A stretch of 64,000 nucleotides of DNA from Tanypteryx hageni (GCA_028673005.1 CM054116.1:32646854-32710853), one strand, 5' to 3'. Shown: positions 46,334-56,639, counted from the stretch's first letter. Notes: generated by a model not told the origin, from the letters alone. Numbers and translations: made by a program.

Positions 46334-46990
46334 AAAAATCTGATGTGGCCACCACATGACTTTCTCCATATCTGTAATATTTCTAAAAATTCTAAATCAG
46401 TTAAATGATAATAAATATTTTAAGGAACTGAGAGAAAAATTCAGACAACATAGAACTGAAATAAACAAATGGTAGCCTTCTGATATTGAATATAGCCACA
46501 AAGCTCCAACAATTAAGAAAATAAAAAGGAGCGTCAAATGTTTACAACAGTGGCCGGTAGGTGGTGTAGCTGTGGCAGCTAAAAAATTGTTTTAAAAATA
46601 TCTCTTCAACAATGCATTATATGGGAAAATGTTTCAAATGAAGGTTGTAGAAAATTAAATTACCTACAACTTTTATTCCAGTACTTTGTTACATTCATCA
46701 AATAGTAAAACAAATGTTTAAAAAAACGGATGTGACAAGAGTCAACACCCACTTCCGGTTGACCGATTTTTACCAACAATTAATCAGTTCTTTGCCAAAT
46801 ATAAAATTTTGCGTTGATCTGATTAATAGTTTTTGAGTTAGAGCACCCACAAAATGCCGGTCACAGACCTCATCGAAAAAATAGTCAAAACGTGTTCAGG
46901 GGATCTTAAAATATTTATTTCCGTTGAAATCTCGAATTTGATTTTTTCATGAAAACAATACTTTCTCTACTTCGAATATGGAGAAAGTAA
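46334..46990 (-). mobile_element. Helentron-like non-autonomous element, copy B
   Basis: Same family as 22666-23378. The hairpin ATGTGGCCACCACAT lies at 46343-46357 beside the motif ACTTTCTCCATAT (46359-46371), and the opposite inverse motif is at about 46977-46988. It is inserted directly at the (CAAA)n tail of the SINE, so it is younger than or simultaneous with the tail. No coding sequence. Confidence 0.6.
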
Positions 46991-47006
46991 AAATATGAAT
47001 AGTTTC

Positions 47007-47145
47007 GGTGAACAGCCACTAAAGTAGACTGCGCTATAGCCGAAATGCGCATCTGATTTTTCATAACCTTGTTATTGCTATTGGAGATAACTAAGGTAAG
47101 AAGTCATTTTTTCAATTTTTCATACTTGTGCTTATTCTTGAATTT
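47007..47145 (+). mobile_element. Penelope-like tail, right inverted arm
   Basis: CGGTGAACAGCCACTAAAGT, then GCCGAAATGCGCATCTG, TAACCTTGTTATTGCTATTG and GAGATAACTAAGGTAAG. It matches the reverse complement of 45850-45978 at most positions. Confidence 0.55.
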
Positions 47146-47149
47146 TTTT

Positions 47150-47755
47150 TCTGCCACAAGACGAGCTCGATAACTCTATAGAAAGGAATCCGATAATTAC
47201 GCAAGTAACGATACCTTATTTACTTGTTATTCGTTCATAAATAGGAATAAGAACCACGTAAATAATAATAAAACATACAATTGATAGCATTTAAAGCAAT
47301 GATTATAGTAGCAACACCAAAATGATAGATTCCTTCCGTTAAAACGGCTATTAGACTCGATGCGATCGTACCAGGTTTCATTATTTAATAGCTCCTTAGG
47401 AATAAACATAATTGAACACTGAGGTAAAGGAATTAAAAGGATTTTTGCGAAATTTATCATCGTTACTTTATTTCACATCTGAAGAGGCAGAATCTTAGTT
47501 ATCTTCCATCGATCGTAACGCTTGAAAGGCTCACAGAATACAAAATGGAGGAAATTTTTATGCAATTCGAAAATTCGATATCGTTAGAATGCTTTGGCTG
47601 CAAATTAGCCGAACAGGGATCGAAAAAACACGAGCTGCAAGGCTTTCGAAATTAGTTTCCCCAAATTTGAAAACTAGGAAATCGCTGCCAAAGAACGGCG
47701 CCTGGAGGATGAGATTCCTCAAAAATCAACCCTAAGAACCACTCAAAGGGCTGGA
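47150..47755. other. unassigned DNA
   Basis: Nothing I can support. Confidence 0.35.
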
Positions 47756-47789
47756 ATCTTTGGCAGATTGTCTGAAAGAGCGAGATGAA

Positions 47790-48065
47790 GAGATATTGGG
47801 TGGAAGAGAAGGACGAGGGGGAAGAGAAGGACGAGGGTGAAGATGGAGGGAAAGTGTCTGGGCGGACAAGGGGATGATGAGTTGCGTGGGAGTGAGGACA
47901 AACGAAACGTTATGACGTCACCACGAAGCGCTCGAAGAGGCGAAAGGGAGGGGTCTCTTTGTTTTCTCATGTTTTCCTCTCCTTTCTCCCCCACCTTTTT
48001 CTCCTCTTTCCACCTCTTTTCCTATCTCCCTTTATTTACTACCTCTACCTCCCCCTATACATCCA
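47790..48065. repeat. purine tract switching to pyrimidine tract
   Basis: 47790-47870 and 47935-47960 are GA-rich on the plus strand, and 47965-48055 is CT-rich. The switch makes this stretch an imperfect inverted arrangement. The 83-codon frames on both strands are compositional. Confidence 0.5.
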
Positions 48066-48069
48066 CACA

Positions 48070-48715
48070 GCCCAATTCCAGAGAATAAAAGCAAAATATA
48101 TTTCCAAGAATATTTTAACGAATCTTTAAATATCAACGACGCAATGCCCAATGGCTATTAAAGGTCCTGAAATTATAATTTGGAAAATTAATCACATGGA
48201 ATCAGTCCATTTCAAGAATCCATTTAAGCTAGGGTGAGAGTTTCGATTAGAACATTCATCTGCCAGCAAAAATTTCCATTGTTAGGAAATAGCACGCAAT
48301 ATTTGCATCACAAAAACTTATTCTCTCAAAATTGTATTCTTTTAACGGATTTAATCTTACTGAGGTAGTTTTCTCTGTGTAAATTTAGAATGAGTGAGGT
48401 GATACAGGATTTCCCCGTTTAAAATGTCCCCAAAAATTAAATTAGGTTTTTATTTTATTTCTTATCACAACTATTTTATTTCTTATCCCAACATCATGGC
48501 TTTTACTTACAGATAATTCCGTTTTATTCTTCTGGAGAGACATTTTATAAATAAAAAAGATTTCCTCAATACGCTTTAAAATTAAATGGAAGAAATGGAT
48601 TCTGCCCATTCGGAATAGAAGTTAAACCACGCTGACCCCTTGGTACACTTCGTTAAGAGGGTAGCCTGCCTAAAAGGGTTTTCTTTCCTTATTCCCATTG
48701 GATGAGTTTGAGGGT
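48070..48715. other. unassigned DNA
   Basis: No feature supported. Confidence 0.35.
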
Positions 48716-48719
48716 GTGG

Positions 48720-49180
48720 TTTGTGTGAGGGAGGGAGAAAGAAGGGGGAGGAGGGGAGAGAGAGGAGGGGGGAGATAGAGGAGGGAGGAGAGAGGGGAGA
48801 GGGGGGGAGAGAGGAGGGGAGAAAGAGGGGAGGGGAGAGAGGGGAGGGGAGAGGGAGGAGGGGAGAGGGAGGAGGGGAGAATAGAGGAGAGAGGGGAGGA
48901 GAAGGGGGAGGAGAGGGGAGAGGGGGGAGGAGAGGGGAGAGGGGGGAGGAGAGGGGAGAGGAGAGAGGGGAGACTAAAAAGTCCCATCTTCCATCTAGGA
49001 GAGAGGGGAGGGGAGAGGGGAGGAGAGGGGAGGAGAGAGGGGGGAGAGAGGGGAGGAGAGAGTGGGAAAGGGGGAGATAGAGAAAGAGAGAGAGAGAAAT
49101 AAAGAAATAAATGGAGAGAGAAACGGAGAGAGGGAAAAGAGTGGGTGAGAGATAAGGAGAGAGCAGAGAGAAAGGAATGG
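48720..49180 (+). repeat. GGGGAGA purine tract, about 450 bp
   Basis: The longest low-complexity tract here, composed of GAGGGGAGAGGG variants and then AGAGAGAGAAATAAAG. It is interrupted at 48972-48997 by a 26-bp non-purine motif related to the retroelement edge at 10523-10548. Frames of 105 and 119 codons are artefacts of composition. Confidence 0.85.
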
Positions 49181-49612
49181 CGAAATGGTTAAAAGCACCT
49201 TCTTCCCACGCGGCTTGCCCATCTGCTGTTGATGTTGGTTGGAGTGAATTTACGGACTGAGAATGAATCTCTCTATCTCTTCTGCATCGCGGGATGATTC
49301 AATTACTCTGCACCATTTCAACCCTTCCAAACAATCCTTAGAAACTTAATTCATTTAGTTAAAGGCAGCAATGGAAATGCTAATTACTCCTTTACTTATA
49401 ATCGAGTTTATGTATGTAAATTTTCTGGATGAGGACACTAAATCTACATTAAACGCATATTAGATACTGACATAAAATATTTAACACGCTACAACATTCG
49501 TTTTGATAAATAATCACCTTCATTTGAAAGAATTTCTATGAATATTTACGTGCCTTATAGCCTTATATTGTGATAACAATGTCAAGAGAACTGTTTATGA
49601 TTACGGCTAAGG

Positions 49613-50141
49613 CAGTGGTTCCCAAATTGGGGGACGTGGGACGTGAGGTGCTTCTAGGGGGGGTCGTGAGGCCATGAGAAAAAATCAATTTTTGATGTGA
49701 AATTCAGTTGAAAAACGCCTTTTTTAGCAGAATTTAATCCTTTATTTCGTTATCACCCGTCAGAATTGTTAATCCAGATGTTAAAAGTATTGGAGTAGAT
49801 TTCAGTATTTGTCAGAGTTATTCATCGCCAAAGATAGAAATCCTTTCTGTGGCACATATTCATCATTATTTGAATACTATGTTTTTATGCGCATTTTTCA
49901 ATGCACGATATTTATTCATCTGATATAAGTATGGATAAATAATTATGGGTTAATTGATCATTGACAATAATATAAATCTGTTACAAAATATGTAATCAAC
50001 TGTTACAAATAAATAAAACGCATAGAAACAATAATATAAGTATGCGTCCAAATGGTTAGATTTATTTATATCGAATGACTGAGGGGGGCGTGAGGGTTTC
50101 GTGAAAGGGGGGCGTAATGTCAAAAAGTTTGGGTAACACTG
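49613..50141. mobile_element. hAT MITE with perfect target duplication
   Basis: Left terminus CAGTGGTTCCCAAATTGG, and right terminus on the other strand CAGTGTTACCCAAACTT. Target GGCTAAGG is repeated exactly at 49605-49612 and 50142-50149. GGGGGACGTG, GGGGTCGTGAGG, GGGGGGCGTGAGGG and GGGGGGCGTAATG occur subterminally. The 529-bp element has no coding sequence. Confidence 0.85.
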
Positions 50142-50339
50142 GGCTAAGGAATATGGTTACAAAGATGTTTACTCCCTGTCGAGCGTATAACTGTGGGGGG
50201 AGTGGAAAGGCAATAGGACTTCATTAATTACTTGACAATCAGGGGAAGTCACACATTGTAATATTTCAATTTGTTCCTGGGCCACTTACTTTCAAGATGG
50301 AGGGCGGTGGGGTGAAATAACTATTTTGATTACAGCTTA

Positions 50340-50580
50340 GCAAATGTTTGGCAATATGAGAAGTGGATTTACTTTTGAGGAAGTACTGATTATGTTCATT
50401 AATACTGATTTTAAAATTTTTTCCTGTCCGCCCCACGTAAACCGCGTTACAATCTTTGCATTTAAGTTTGTAAATAACGCTTTTTTCAAATGTTTCAATT
50501 TTGTCATCTGTTCGGCATAATAAATTCTGTAAATTACATCTGTCATAAAAGGCTGCTTTTTTCTGTCTTTAGGTAAACCT
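50340..50580 (-). mobile_element. Penelope-like GIY-YIG endonuclease fragment (second lineage)
   Basis: Minus strand reads SVIYKLKCKDCNAVYVGRTG, KNFKISINEHNQYF and STSHIAKHLLSCNQN. The VIY...YVGRTG core with two preceding Cys and a following NEH is the GIY-YIG domain of Penelope-like elements. It differs from the one at 30613 (GIYKIQC...YIGQTRR), so two lineages are present. No RT part remains. Confidence 0.75.
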
Positions 50581-50589
50581 TGATCGTGT

Positions 50590-51925
50590 GAAATATATTG
50601 ATGTGTAATTTACGTTTTTTATTTTCATTGTCATGAAGCAGTTCCACTAAGTTACGCCGGAAACTGTTACATTTGTAATGGTAAATATTAATATGTACGT
50701 TAGATTCTATAAATTAAAAATCAATGAAATCTATTTAAGCATCAAACTCAAATTGAAACTTTCAGTGGATTATTTTTTAAAAACAGAGCCAAATGAATGA
50801 AAATTCTTACGAATAAAAACAAATTCAGATAAATATAATAGAAACGCGCTACGCATATCCGATGGAAATGGAGAAACTTAAAATAAATAAATGAGGAAGA
50901 GAGATAGAAAGGGAAATACGGAGAGAGGCCTTCTCATTGCGCCATAATGAGCGGAGAGAAGTGAAGCGCATTACGGCCGCCCACCTTGTCCCTCAAGAAT
51001 GAAAAACGCATCACAAACTCCTGCTAAATGCGCGGGCTGTATCCTTGAGACTCATAAAGCTAAATAGCAGGGCCTAATGTGAAAACAATACGTCAAGAGA
51101 ACAAAAATTACAAGAATGGAAGGGAGGTTATGGAAAAACGACGGACGCCTTCGCTGGCTTTCACAACGACAGTCGTCCCTCGACAGATCTCATCCGGAGT
51201 GAAGAGCGCCTGGGTGGCGCTCCCCTCCGAGACGTGCAGCGCCGCAAAGAATAAACAAGATTCGCGGCGACCATCTCTGTTAGCACGCGCATAGGGCGAG
51301 CTGTGGACTAAAGGCGGGGCTGCGTATGAGCAGAGAACGAATAAACGCGATGCCCCCGCGCCTCAATCGAGATACTTTTGCTGAGTGTGTTTTTTTAATC
51401 ACCATTCAAATGATTACTCAATGTATTTCCATTAATTAGAAGATTCCAATAACCAAACAATAGCACATGTTTGTAAATTTTTTATAATTAAATTTTCACG
51501 GAAGGAATTAATGGTCGTGCATGGCTTCAAATGCCATGCTACACCCACACGTGTAAGTTTTGTCGACAGGTTTTTTACGAAACAATTTCTCAGACGGTCG
51601 ATAGGCGTGGAACAGCAACAAGTGTGACAGCTTCCCAATGACCTTCATCCTTTCTCGAACGCCGTCAACGCCAGTTCAAACGACACATCTTTACTATTTT
51701 TTTTTTATTTTGCTTTTGAACTCGTGCAAATACAAATTTCAGGTAAATTATTCCTCGTGCTCTGAGGGATTTCCTCTCGAAAAATGTTTCTAAACAAAAT
51801 CGAAAAATAAAATCCACCGAGCGTAGAGCACCAAAATACGAAGCCGACAAATCGTCGGGACAGCGCCAATTGGAGATCTTCTCCTTCAAAGTCTCCCGTG
51901 ATTCTTTTTTCCACCATTTATTCAC
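50590..51925. other. unassigned DNA
   Basis: No gene supported. 50930-51350 is CpG-richer than its surroundings and has no motif I can name. Confidence 0.35.
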
Positions 51926-51928
51926 TTA

Positions 51929-53557
51929 GGGGAAAGTCTCCTATAATGGGGAGGTTTCCTAATTAGGGGAGGTGCAACATTGTACACAAGGAGGTGTTCC
52001 ACTCTGTGCTTGAGAAACGTAACTAATAGAATAGATGACGTTGTTTCTTGTAATCGCCTTAGAAATGGTCATTTGTCCGTTAATAGCTTTCCGTGGTGTT
52101 AGTTGTGCTTTGGTGTGCTGTGAAAGTTTTGCGTGTTCATATATTGTTGCTCATAAATCGTTCAAGGTAAATAGTATTTTAAATTTTGTTTACTGTTTAA
52201 ATCCTCTGTTAAGTGTAGTCTTAAACACTTGTTTTAGATTTTCAGTAGGATTAAACCTTTTTGTTTGATTCAGCCATTTTCTTGAGTTCGTGTTTTCGCC
52301 TATTATGGGGAGGTCTCAAGCGTCTAATATGGGGCTCCCCATATTAGAAATCAGTTATCTAATGACTGATTTATTGTTGGTTATTGGCGATAACAGATAG
52401 CTCCAAGGAAAAAATGGGAGCTTGAAAGTATGAAGGCAGCTGTTGAGGCTATGAGGAAGAAGGAAATGGGCAGTTACAAGGCATTAAGTGTTTTCAAAGT
52501 AGCACAAACAACACTAGAAAATTATGTAATAGATCTGCAGAAAATCCCAAGTGAAGCAATAAATACAAAACTGGGTAGAAAGTAAACTCTTCCTTCTGAA
52601 GTAGAAAATGGTCTGGCTGAGCATTGTCTTTTGATGTAATGAATTTTTTTTTAATTGTCAATGGTAGATGTCAGGAGACTGGCTTACCAACTTGCTGCAA
52701 TAAATGGAATTAAAAACCAGTTTTCCAAGAAAAAAGAAAAAGCTGGAACCAAATGGTTGAATAATTAGAATAATCAGCCATCATGCAGCCCTGCGCATTT
52801 TCCGCAATCCACTTCTTCTGAGCTTGTCCTAGCATCAGATATCAGCCCTGTGCCAAGCCTAAATTCAAAGCCAAATCCTCGTGCTGGATCAGCAAAGAAT
52901 ATAACGCCTTCTCCGTACAAAAAATGTTGAGGAAACTCAGAAAAAGAAGCAACGACATGCTACTAAATCCAAAGATGTTTATTGCGTCGAATACTCTTGA
53001 GTCCTTCAAAAAGAACAAAGAAGAGAAGGGCTCCAACTCCGTCTGACTCTTCATCAGATTCGGACAGTGAGCTGTTCCTCTCGCTGATGATTCGATTGAA
53101 GAGGATGATGAAGACTACGCAGAGTGCCCGTATTGTAGTGCTCGTTTCTCCGAAGACCACATGGAGAAGATTGGGTTCGATGTGAGAAATGTTTCAGATG
53201 GGCGCACACCCTATGTGCTGGTACAGAGGAAGCTTTGTGTGTGAGCTTTGTCAGTGATAAACACGGCTTTCTTCTCAAATTTGTGTTTTATGTACGTATT
53301 TTTCTATTCTAAAACTATTTGTTGTATTCTGTTTACATTATTCACCTCCCCATATTAGGACAATGATTTGGAGAGATGAAGCCTTTAAATAAAATAATTT
53401 TACACATGTTTTCCTTTGCCTAACGCATGATGTTTATTTAACAAGACTTTTTTATTAATCATGTAAAATTATATTTGTGTTTCCGACTGGTTTCCAACAT
53501 TTTCCTAAGTTTAACAGTGGTTTTTAAAAAAACTCTCCATAATAGGCAACTTTCCCC
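51929..53557 (+). mobile_element. pogo-like element, internally deleted
   Basis: Left end GGGGAAAGTCTCCTATAATG and right end, other strand, GGGGAAAGTTGCCTATTATG share 17 of 20 positions. TA is adjacent on the left, and separated by two bases on the right. Subterminal motifs CCTAATTAGGGG, TATTATGGGGAGG and CCCATATTAG recur inside both ends, as in the larger element at 19754. It keeps the DNA-binding start and the C-terminal finger but not the catalytic core. Confidence 0.75.
52400..53260 (+). pseudogene. pogo-like transposase remnant lacking DDE core
   Basis: 52400-52565 reads APRKKWELESMKAAVEAMRK then YKALSVFKVAQTTLENYV, a psq helix-turn-helix. LGRK then a TAA then TLPSEVENGLAEHCLL follows. 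From 52670, VRRLAYQLAAING and KEKAGTKWLN run straight into Ser/Pro-rich linker, so the three-Asp domain has been deleted. At 53115-53240 CPYCSARFSEDH, then DWVRCEKCFRWAHTLC and a final Cys pair in shifted frames, restore a PHD-type finger. The spacer SKRTKKRRAPTPSDSSSDSD may be a nuclear localisation signal. Non-functional. Confidence 0.75.
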
Positions 53558-53700
53558 TGTACCCTCGCCTATAAGAATGTACACGCTAGTAAGGGGTGGC
53601 AATAGAGAGACCTGCAGTGGCGACGGCTCTTTCCATGAGCGCGCGGTAGGAATGACGGCGGAGAGGGTTAAGGATACGGGGTGGGGGAGAATTCTAGTTG

Positions 53701-53985
53701 AGCCGGCCAGAGTTGGCACTTGGATGCTCAGAAGCAGTCAAGTGCCACCTCTGGGGGGAGAGAGCTTTAGCCAATGAGACAGCGGCAAGAGCGAGCCGTT
53801 ACCATGGCAACGGTGCGCTGTTGTCATTTTCTCTTACCCTCCTGTTTCGTTAGTCCCACACGGGTAATGAACGGTGACACAGCAGGTTGGGGTAAACCAA
53901 TGGTCGTAACAGCATTTGGCAACATCGCCTTCCCATCGGTGTCTAGGCAACCAGATCTTCAGGTGCCAACTCTGGTCGGCTTGAC
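53701..53985. other. GC-rich segment with hairpin and promoter-like motifs
   Basis: CCAGAGTTGGCACTTG (53707-53722) and CAAGTGCCACCTCTGG (53739-53754) form a 16-bp stem with one mismatch and a 16-nt loop. A third, inverted copy is AGGTGCCAACTCTGGTCGG (53961-53979), so the outer pair could also be the terminal repeats of a small MITE, with TTGA immediately outside both ends. No coding sequence is supported. Confidence 0.4.
53771..53811. promoter_or_regulatory. CCAAT box and RFX X-box-like palindrome
   Basis: CCAAT at 53771-53775 lies 22 bp before GTTACCATGGCAAC at 53798-53811, a near-perfect X-box palindrome. Both lie in the most GC-rich part of the window. This combination is common in promoters of ciliary genes. 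No transcription start can be deduced from sequence. Confidence 0.4.
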
Positions 53986-54019
53986 TATAGGGCAGGGAAA
54001 GGAGAAAATAGGCGCTCAC

Positions 54020-54178
54020 CCATGACTCCTAGCTGCTGCGGGGTGAGGGCGGCCGCAGCATCCACGGGAAGACCAGAGGCGGCGACTGAAGACGCCCCCG
54101 AGACGGCAGTGGATGAGGCCACGGAGACGGCGGACACGGAGGAAGAGGCCTGCCGGTGGAGGGTCCGCCGCACCGCAT
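54020..54178 (-). CDS. possible internal exon on the minus strand
   Basis: On the minus strand a polypyrimidine run (CCCCCTCTCTCTTTCTCATC) ends in CGCAG at 54179-54183, and GTGAGC begins at 54019. The 159 bp between are open and start and end in the same codon phase (phase 1 both sides). The peptide is Ser/Ala-rich (VSAVSVASSTAVSGASSV) and ends DAAAALTPQQLGVMG. CpG is abundant. This could be an exon of an otherwise unseen host gene, or chance splice sites in GC-rich DNA. No domain is recognised. Confidence 0.3.
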
Positions 54179-54412
54179 CTGCGGATGAGAAAGAGAGAGG
54201 GGGAGGACCATCAATGGCACGCCTACAACATCTTCCACCACAGCCTCAGTCTACACTCCGCCACAGTTGAATTTGTCGCAAGACGGATATCATGTAGCAT
54301 TGCTATCGCAAGGACGAACCATTTTCGCGCCCGCAAGTGTATAAAAGGCGACCATTGCTTCGTATTCGTGCAGAATGAGACGGTCAGCCATATGCTCAGC
54401 CAGCTGTAGGGA

Positions 54413-55647
54413 TAGGGTTACCAGACGTCCGGTTTTTTCCGGACATGTCCTCTGTTTTAGGATGTCCGTGGACGTCCGGGCGGGATTTAAAAACCTGTCC
54501 GGTGTTTGATTATTTCCTTCTATTGTACGTTTTTACTTTCTCCATATACATAGTATAGGGAAAAGCATTGTATCCATGAAAAAATCGACTTCGAGATTTC
54601 AACGGAAATACACGTTTTGAGGTCCCCTGAACACGTTTTGACCATTTTCTCGATAATGTCTATGTGTGTGTGAGTAGTATGTGATAGCTTTTTGTGGGCG
54701 CTCGAACTCAAAAACTATTAATATCTTTTTAGCTGCCACCACCACGCCACTTACTGACGACTATTGTTAACAATTGCCGCTTAGTTATGTCTTAGTAACG
54801 CTCCTTTTTCTTTTCTTAATTGTTGGAGCTTTGTGACTATATCCAATATCAGAAGGCTATGGTTTGAGTTTATTTCTGTTCTTGGTCAAGTCTAAAATTT
54901 TCTCGCAGTTTCTTAAAATATTTATTACAATGTAACCTATTTGGTATTTTTAGTAATATTACAGATATGGAGAAAGTCATGCGGTGGCCACATCAGATTT
55001 TTTGTTAATTTTTAAGTTAATTTTTGGGAAATATTTTTAGAAATAGTAGTAACATTCAAGAATTCGTCTACATATTTTGGGTCGGTATTGCAGTTTGCAA
55101 TTTTAACGTTTTATCCCTAATTATATCTTGAGATGTTAAATATAATTTTTGACGCTTTACTCGATTATTTTGCTTTTAAATTGTAAATAAGTCGTTCCGC
55201 TAAATGCGGCAATAACATAATGTGTCATGGTATTATTCTTTAATAATCAGTTTAACTTTAATATCAAAGTTAATCGGTAAACTTAGGTTTAGAGTTTAAT
55301 TTTTTGTATATATTACTCAAGATATGCATAAAAAGTTGTATATTCCTATATATTATTTACATATTTAGTCTGCATCGTCAGAATAATTATGTTTCGGATA
55401 ACAGTCATAATAACGCATGGAATTTAAGTATTATTGCATTTTATGATATTTTTGTGCGTAAACGTTTAAGTAATAAAAACATTTACGTTCGACAACTTAC
55501 TTTAGTAATGTTTAATTATATTTTCTATATTGATATAACACCACAATACAATTTTTGTGCTTAAAAAGGTAAATTTTAAAAGTCCGGGTTTTGTCCGGAT
55601 TTTTGTCCTGTCGTCCGGGAAGTAAGATTAAAAATATGGTAACCCTA
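54413..55647. mobile_element. hAT element with nested Helentron-like copy
   Basis: The ends TAGGGTTACCAGACGTCCGG (left) and TAGGGTTACCATATTTTTAA (right, other strand) share the terminal 12 bases. TGTAGGGA is duplicated exactly at 54405-54412 and 55648-55655. Subterminal GTCCGG / CCGGAC motifs repeat inside both ends. The host element is about 765 bp without the insert at 54533-55004. It has no transposase. Confidence 0.85.
54533..55004 (+). mobile_element. Helentron-like non-autonomous element, copy C (internally deleted)
   Basis: 5' motif ACTTTCTCCATAT starts at 54535; the 3' inverse motif ATATGGAGAAAGT is at 54965-54977, followed by hairpin ATGCGGTGGCCACAT (54979-54993) and CAGATTTTTT. Compared with copy D about 240 bp of the centre is missing between CTCAAAAACTATTAAT and AGCTGCCACCACCACGCCAC. 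It lies inside the hAT element. Confidence 0.65.
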
Positions 55648-55659
55648 TGTAGGGAAAGA

Positions 55660-55765
55660 TAACAATCTGTTATCGAATGGAAAAATTTCGCTACAGAGAA
55701 GATTCGATTCTACCCCCCCCCCCCCTCCTCCGCTTCCCCTTCCCCCGCTCACCCCACCCACACGC
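55660..55765. repeat. poly-C / pyrimidine-rich patch
   Basis: A run of about 11 C near 55712 and TCCCC-rich sequence to 55765. No gene. Confidence 0.6.
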
Positions 55766-55931
55766 TCGGAAATAGGTTGCCCCGTATTTCCCTGTTTAAA
55801 AGTTCGCAACCCTAATGGCATGGACATATTAAGATATTCGAAGGCCCTAAACAATTTAAATGGTACCAGTCTTAATAACATTTTTCTTTCCCCCTTGGGC
55901 ATCTAAAATGTGGAAATTTGTAAGGAAATTA

Positions 55932-56570
55932 CACTAGAACCCCGTTATCGGGAGACAAAGAACACCTGCTTTATGGGCAATCCACTTAATTTTGGGAAAT
56001 ACGTCATGAAATGTAAAGGAATTATTTTTGGTGGTCCATTTCTATTTATCTATCTTTTAGCAACCTGAGCTTGCACACTCGAAGAGGTTCTAGACCTTTG
56101 GTTGCAATCTGGCGATTGAGAAATACAATTTAATAAATGATCCACTACGTCAAAACGAAACGTAATTTGTAGTCGGTGATTGTGACATGGAATTCCGTCA
56201 CAATGCTGTCCAATCTTGCGTATTATCACGTTACATAGACAATAGAAATTGTTGCTTGAAATCACGTCATTTTTTCGTTTTCGTCGTATTTGAATGTGTC
56301 TACATGTTAACCGAGGCTTCTCTCCACACTTCATTTAACAAATGATTTTGATAAAATTTGAAATGCTAGTTAGTATTTCATTTTTAAATGCCCCTAATAT
56401 TGCAAGATCTTAAAGCTGTATTTTAGTTAGCATATACGTTAATCCGGATCAGCACAAAGGTAATTTTGTAACCTCTCTTTTACATACACGTTTTGATAGC
56501 CATGAAAAGCAAACAACCTCTAGGCGAGGCGCGAAGCGACTGGTTTATTATGTAGATATTTCCATGATTT
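55932..56570. other. unassigned DNA, one pogo-like terminus motif
   Basis: CACTAGAACCCCGTTATCGG at 55932-55951 resembles the terminus of pogo/Tigger elements, without a partner. The rest has no supported feature. Confidence 0.3.
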
Positions 56571-56639
56571 TATCTTATAATGATAGTATACCCCCCTTTC
56601 CCAACGGTCACTCTCGACATATATACCTCCTCTTTCCTC

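Noticed and set aside
48670..49222. Long Ser/Pro/Leu and Gly/Glu/Arg frames
   Set aside because: Pure composition effect of the GGGGAGA tract.
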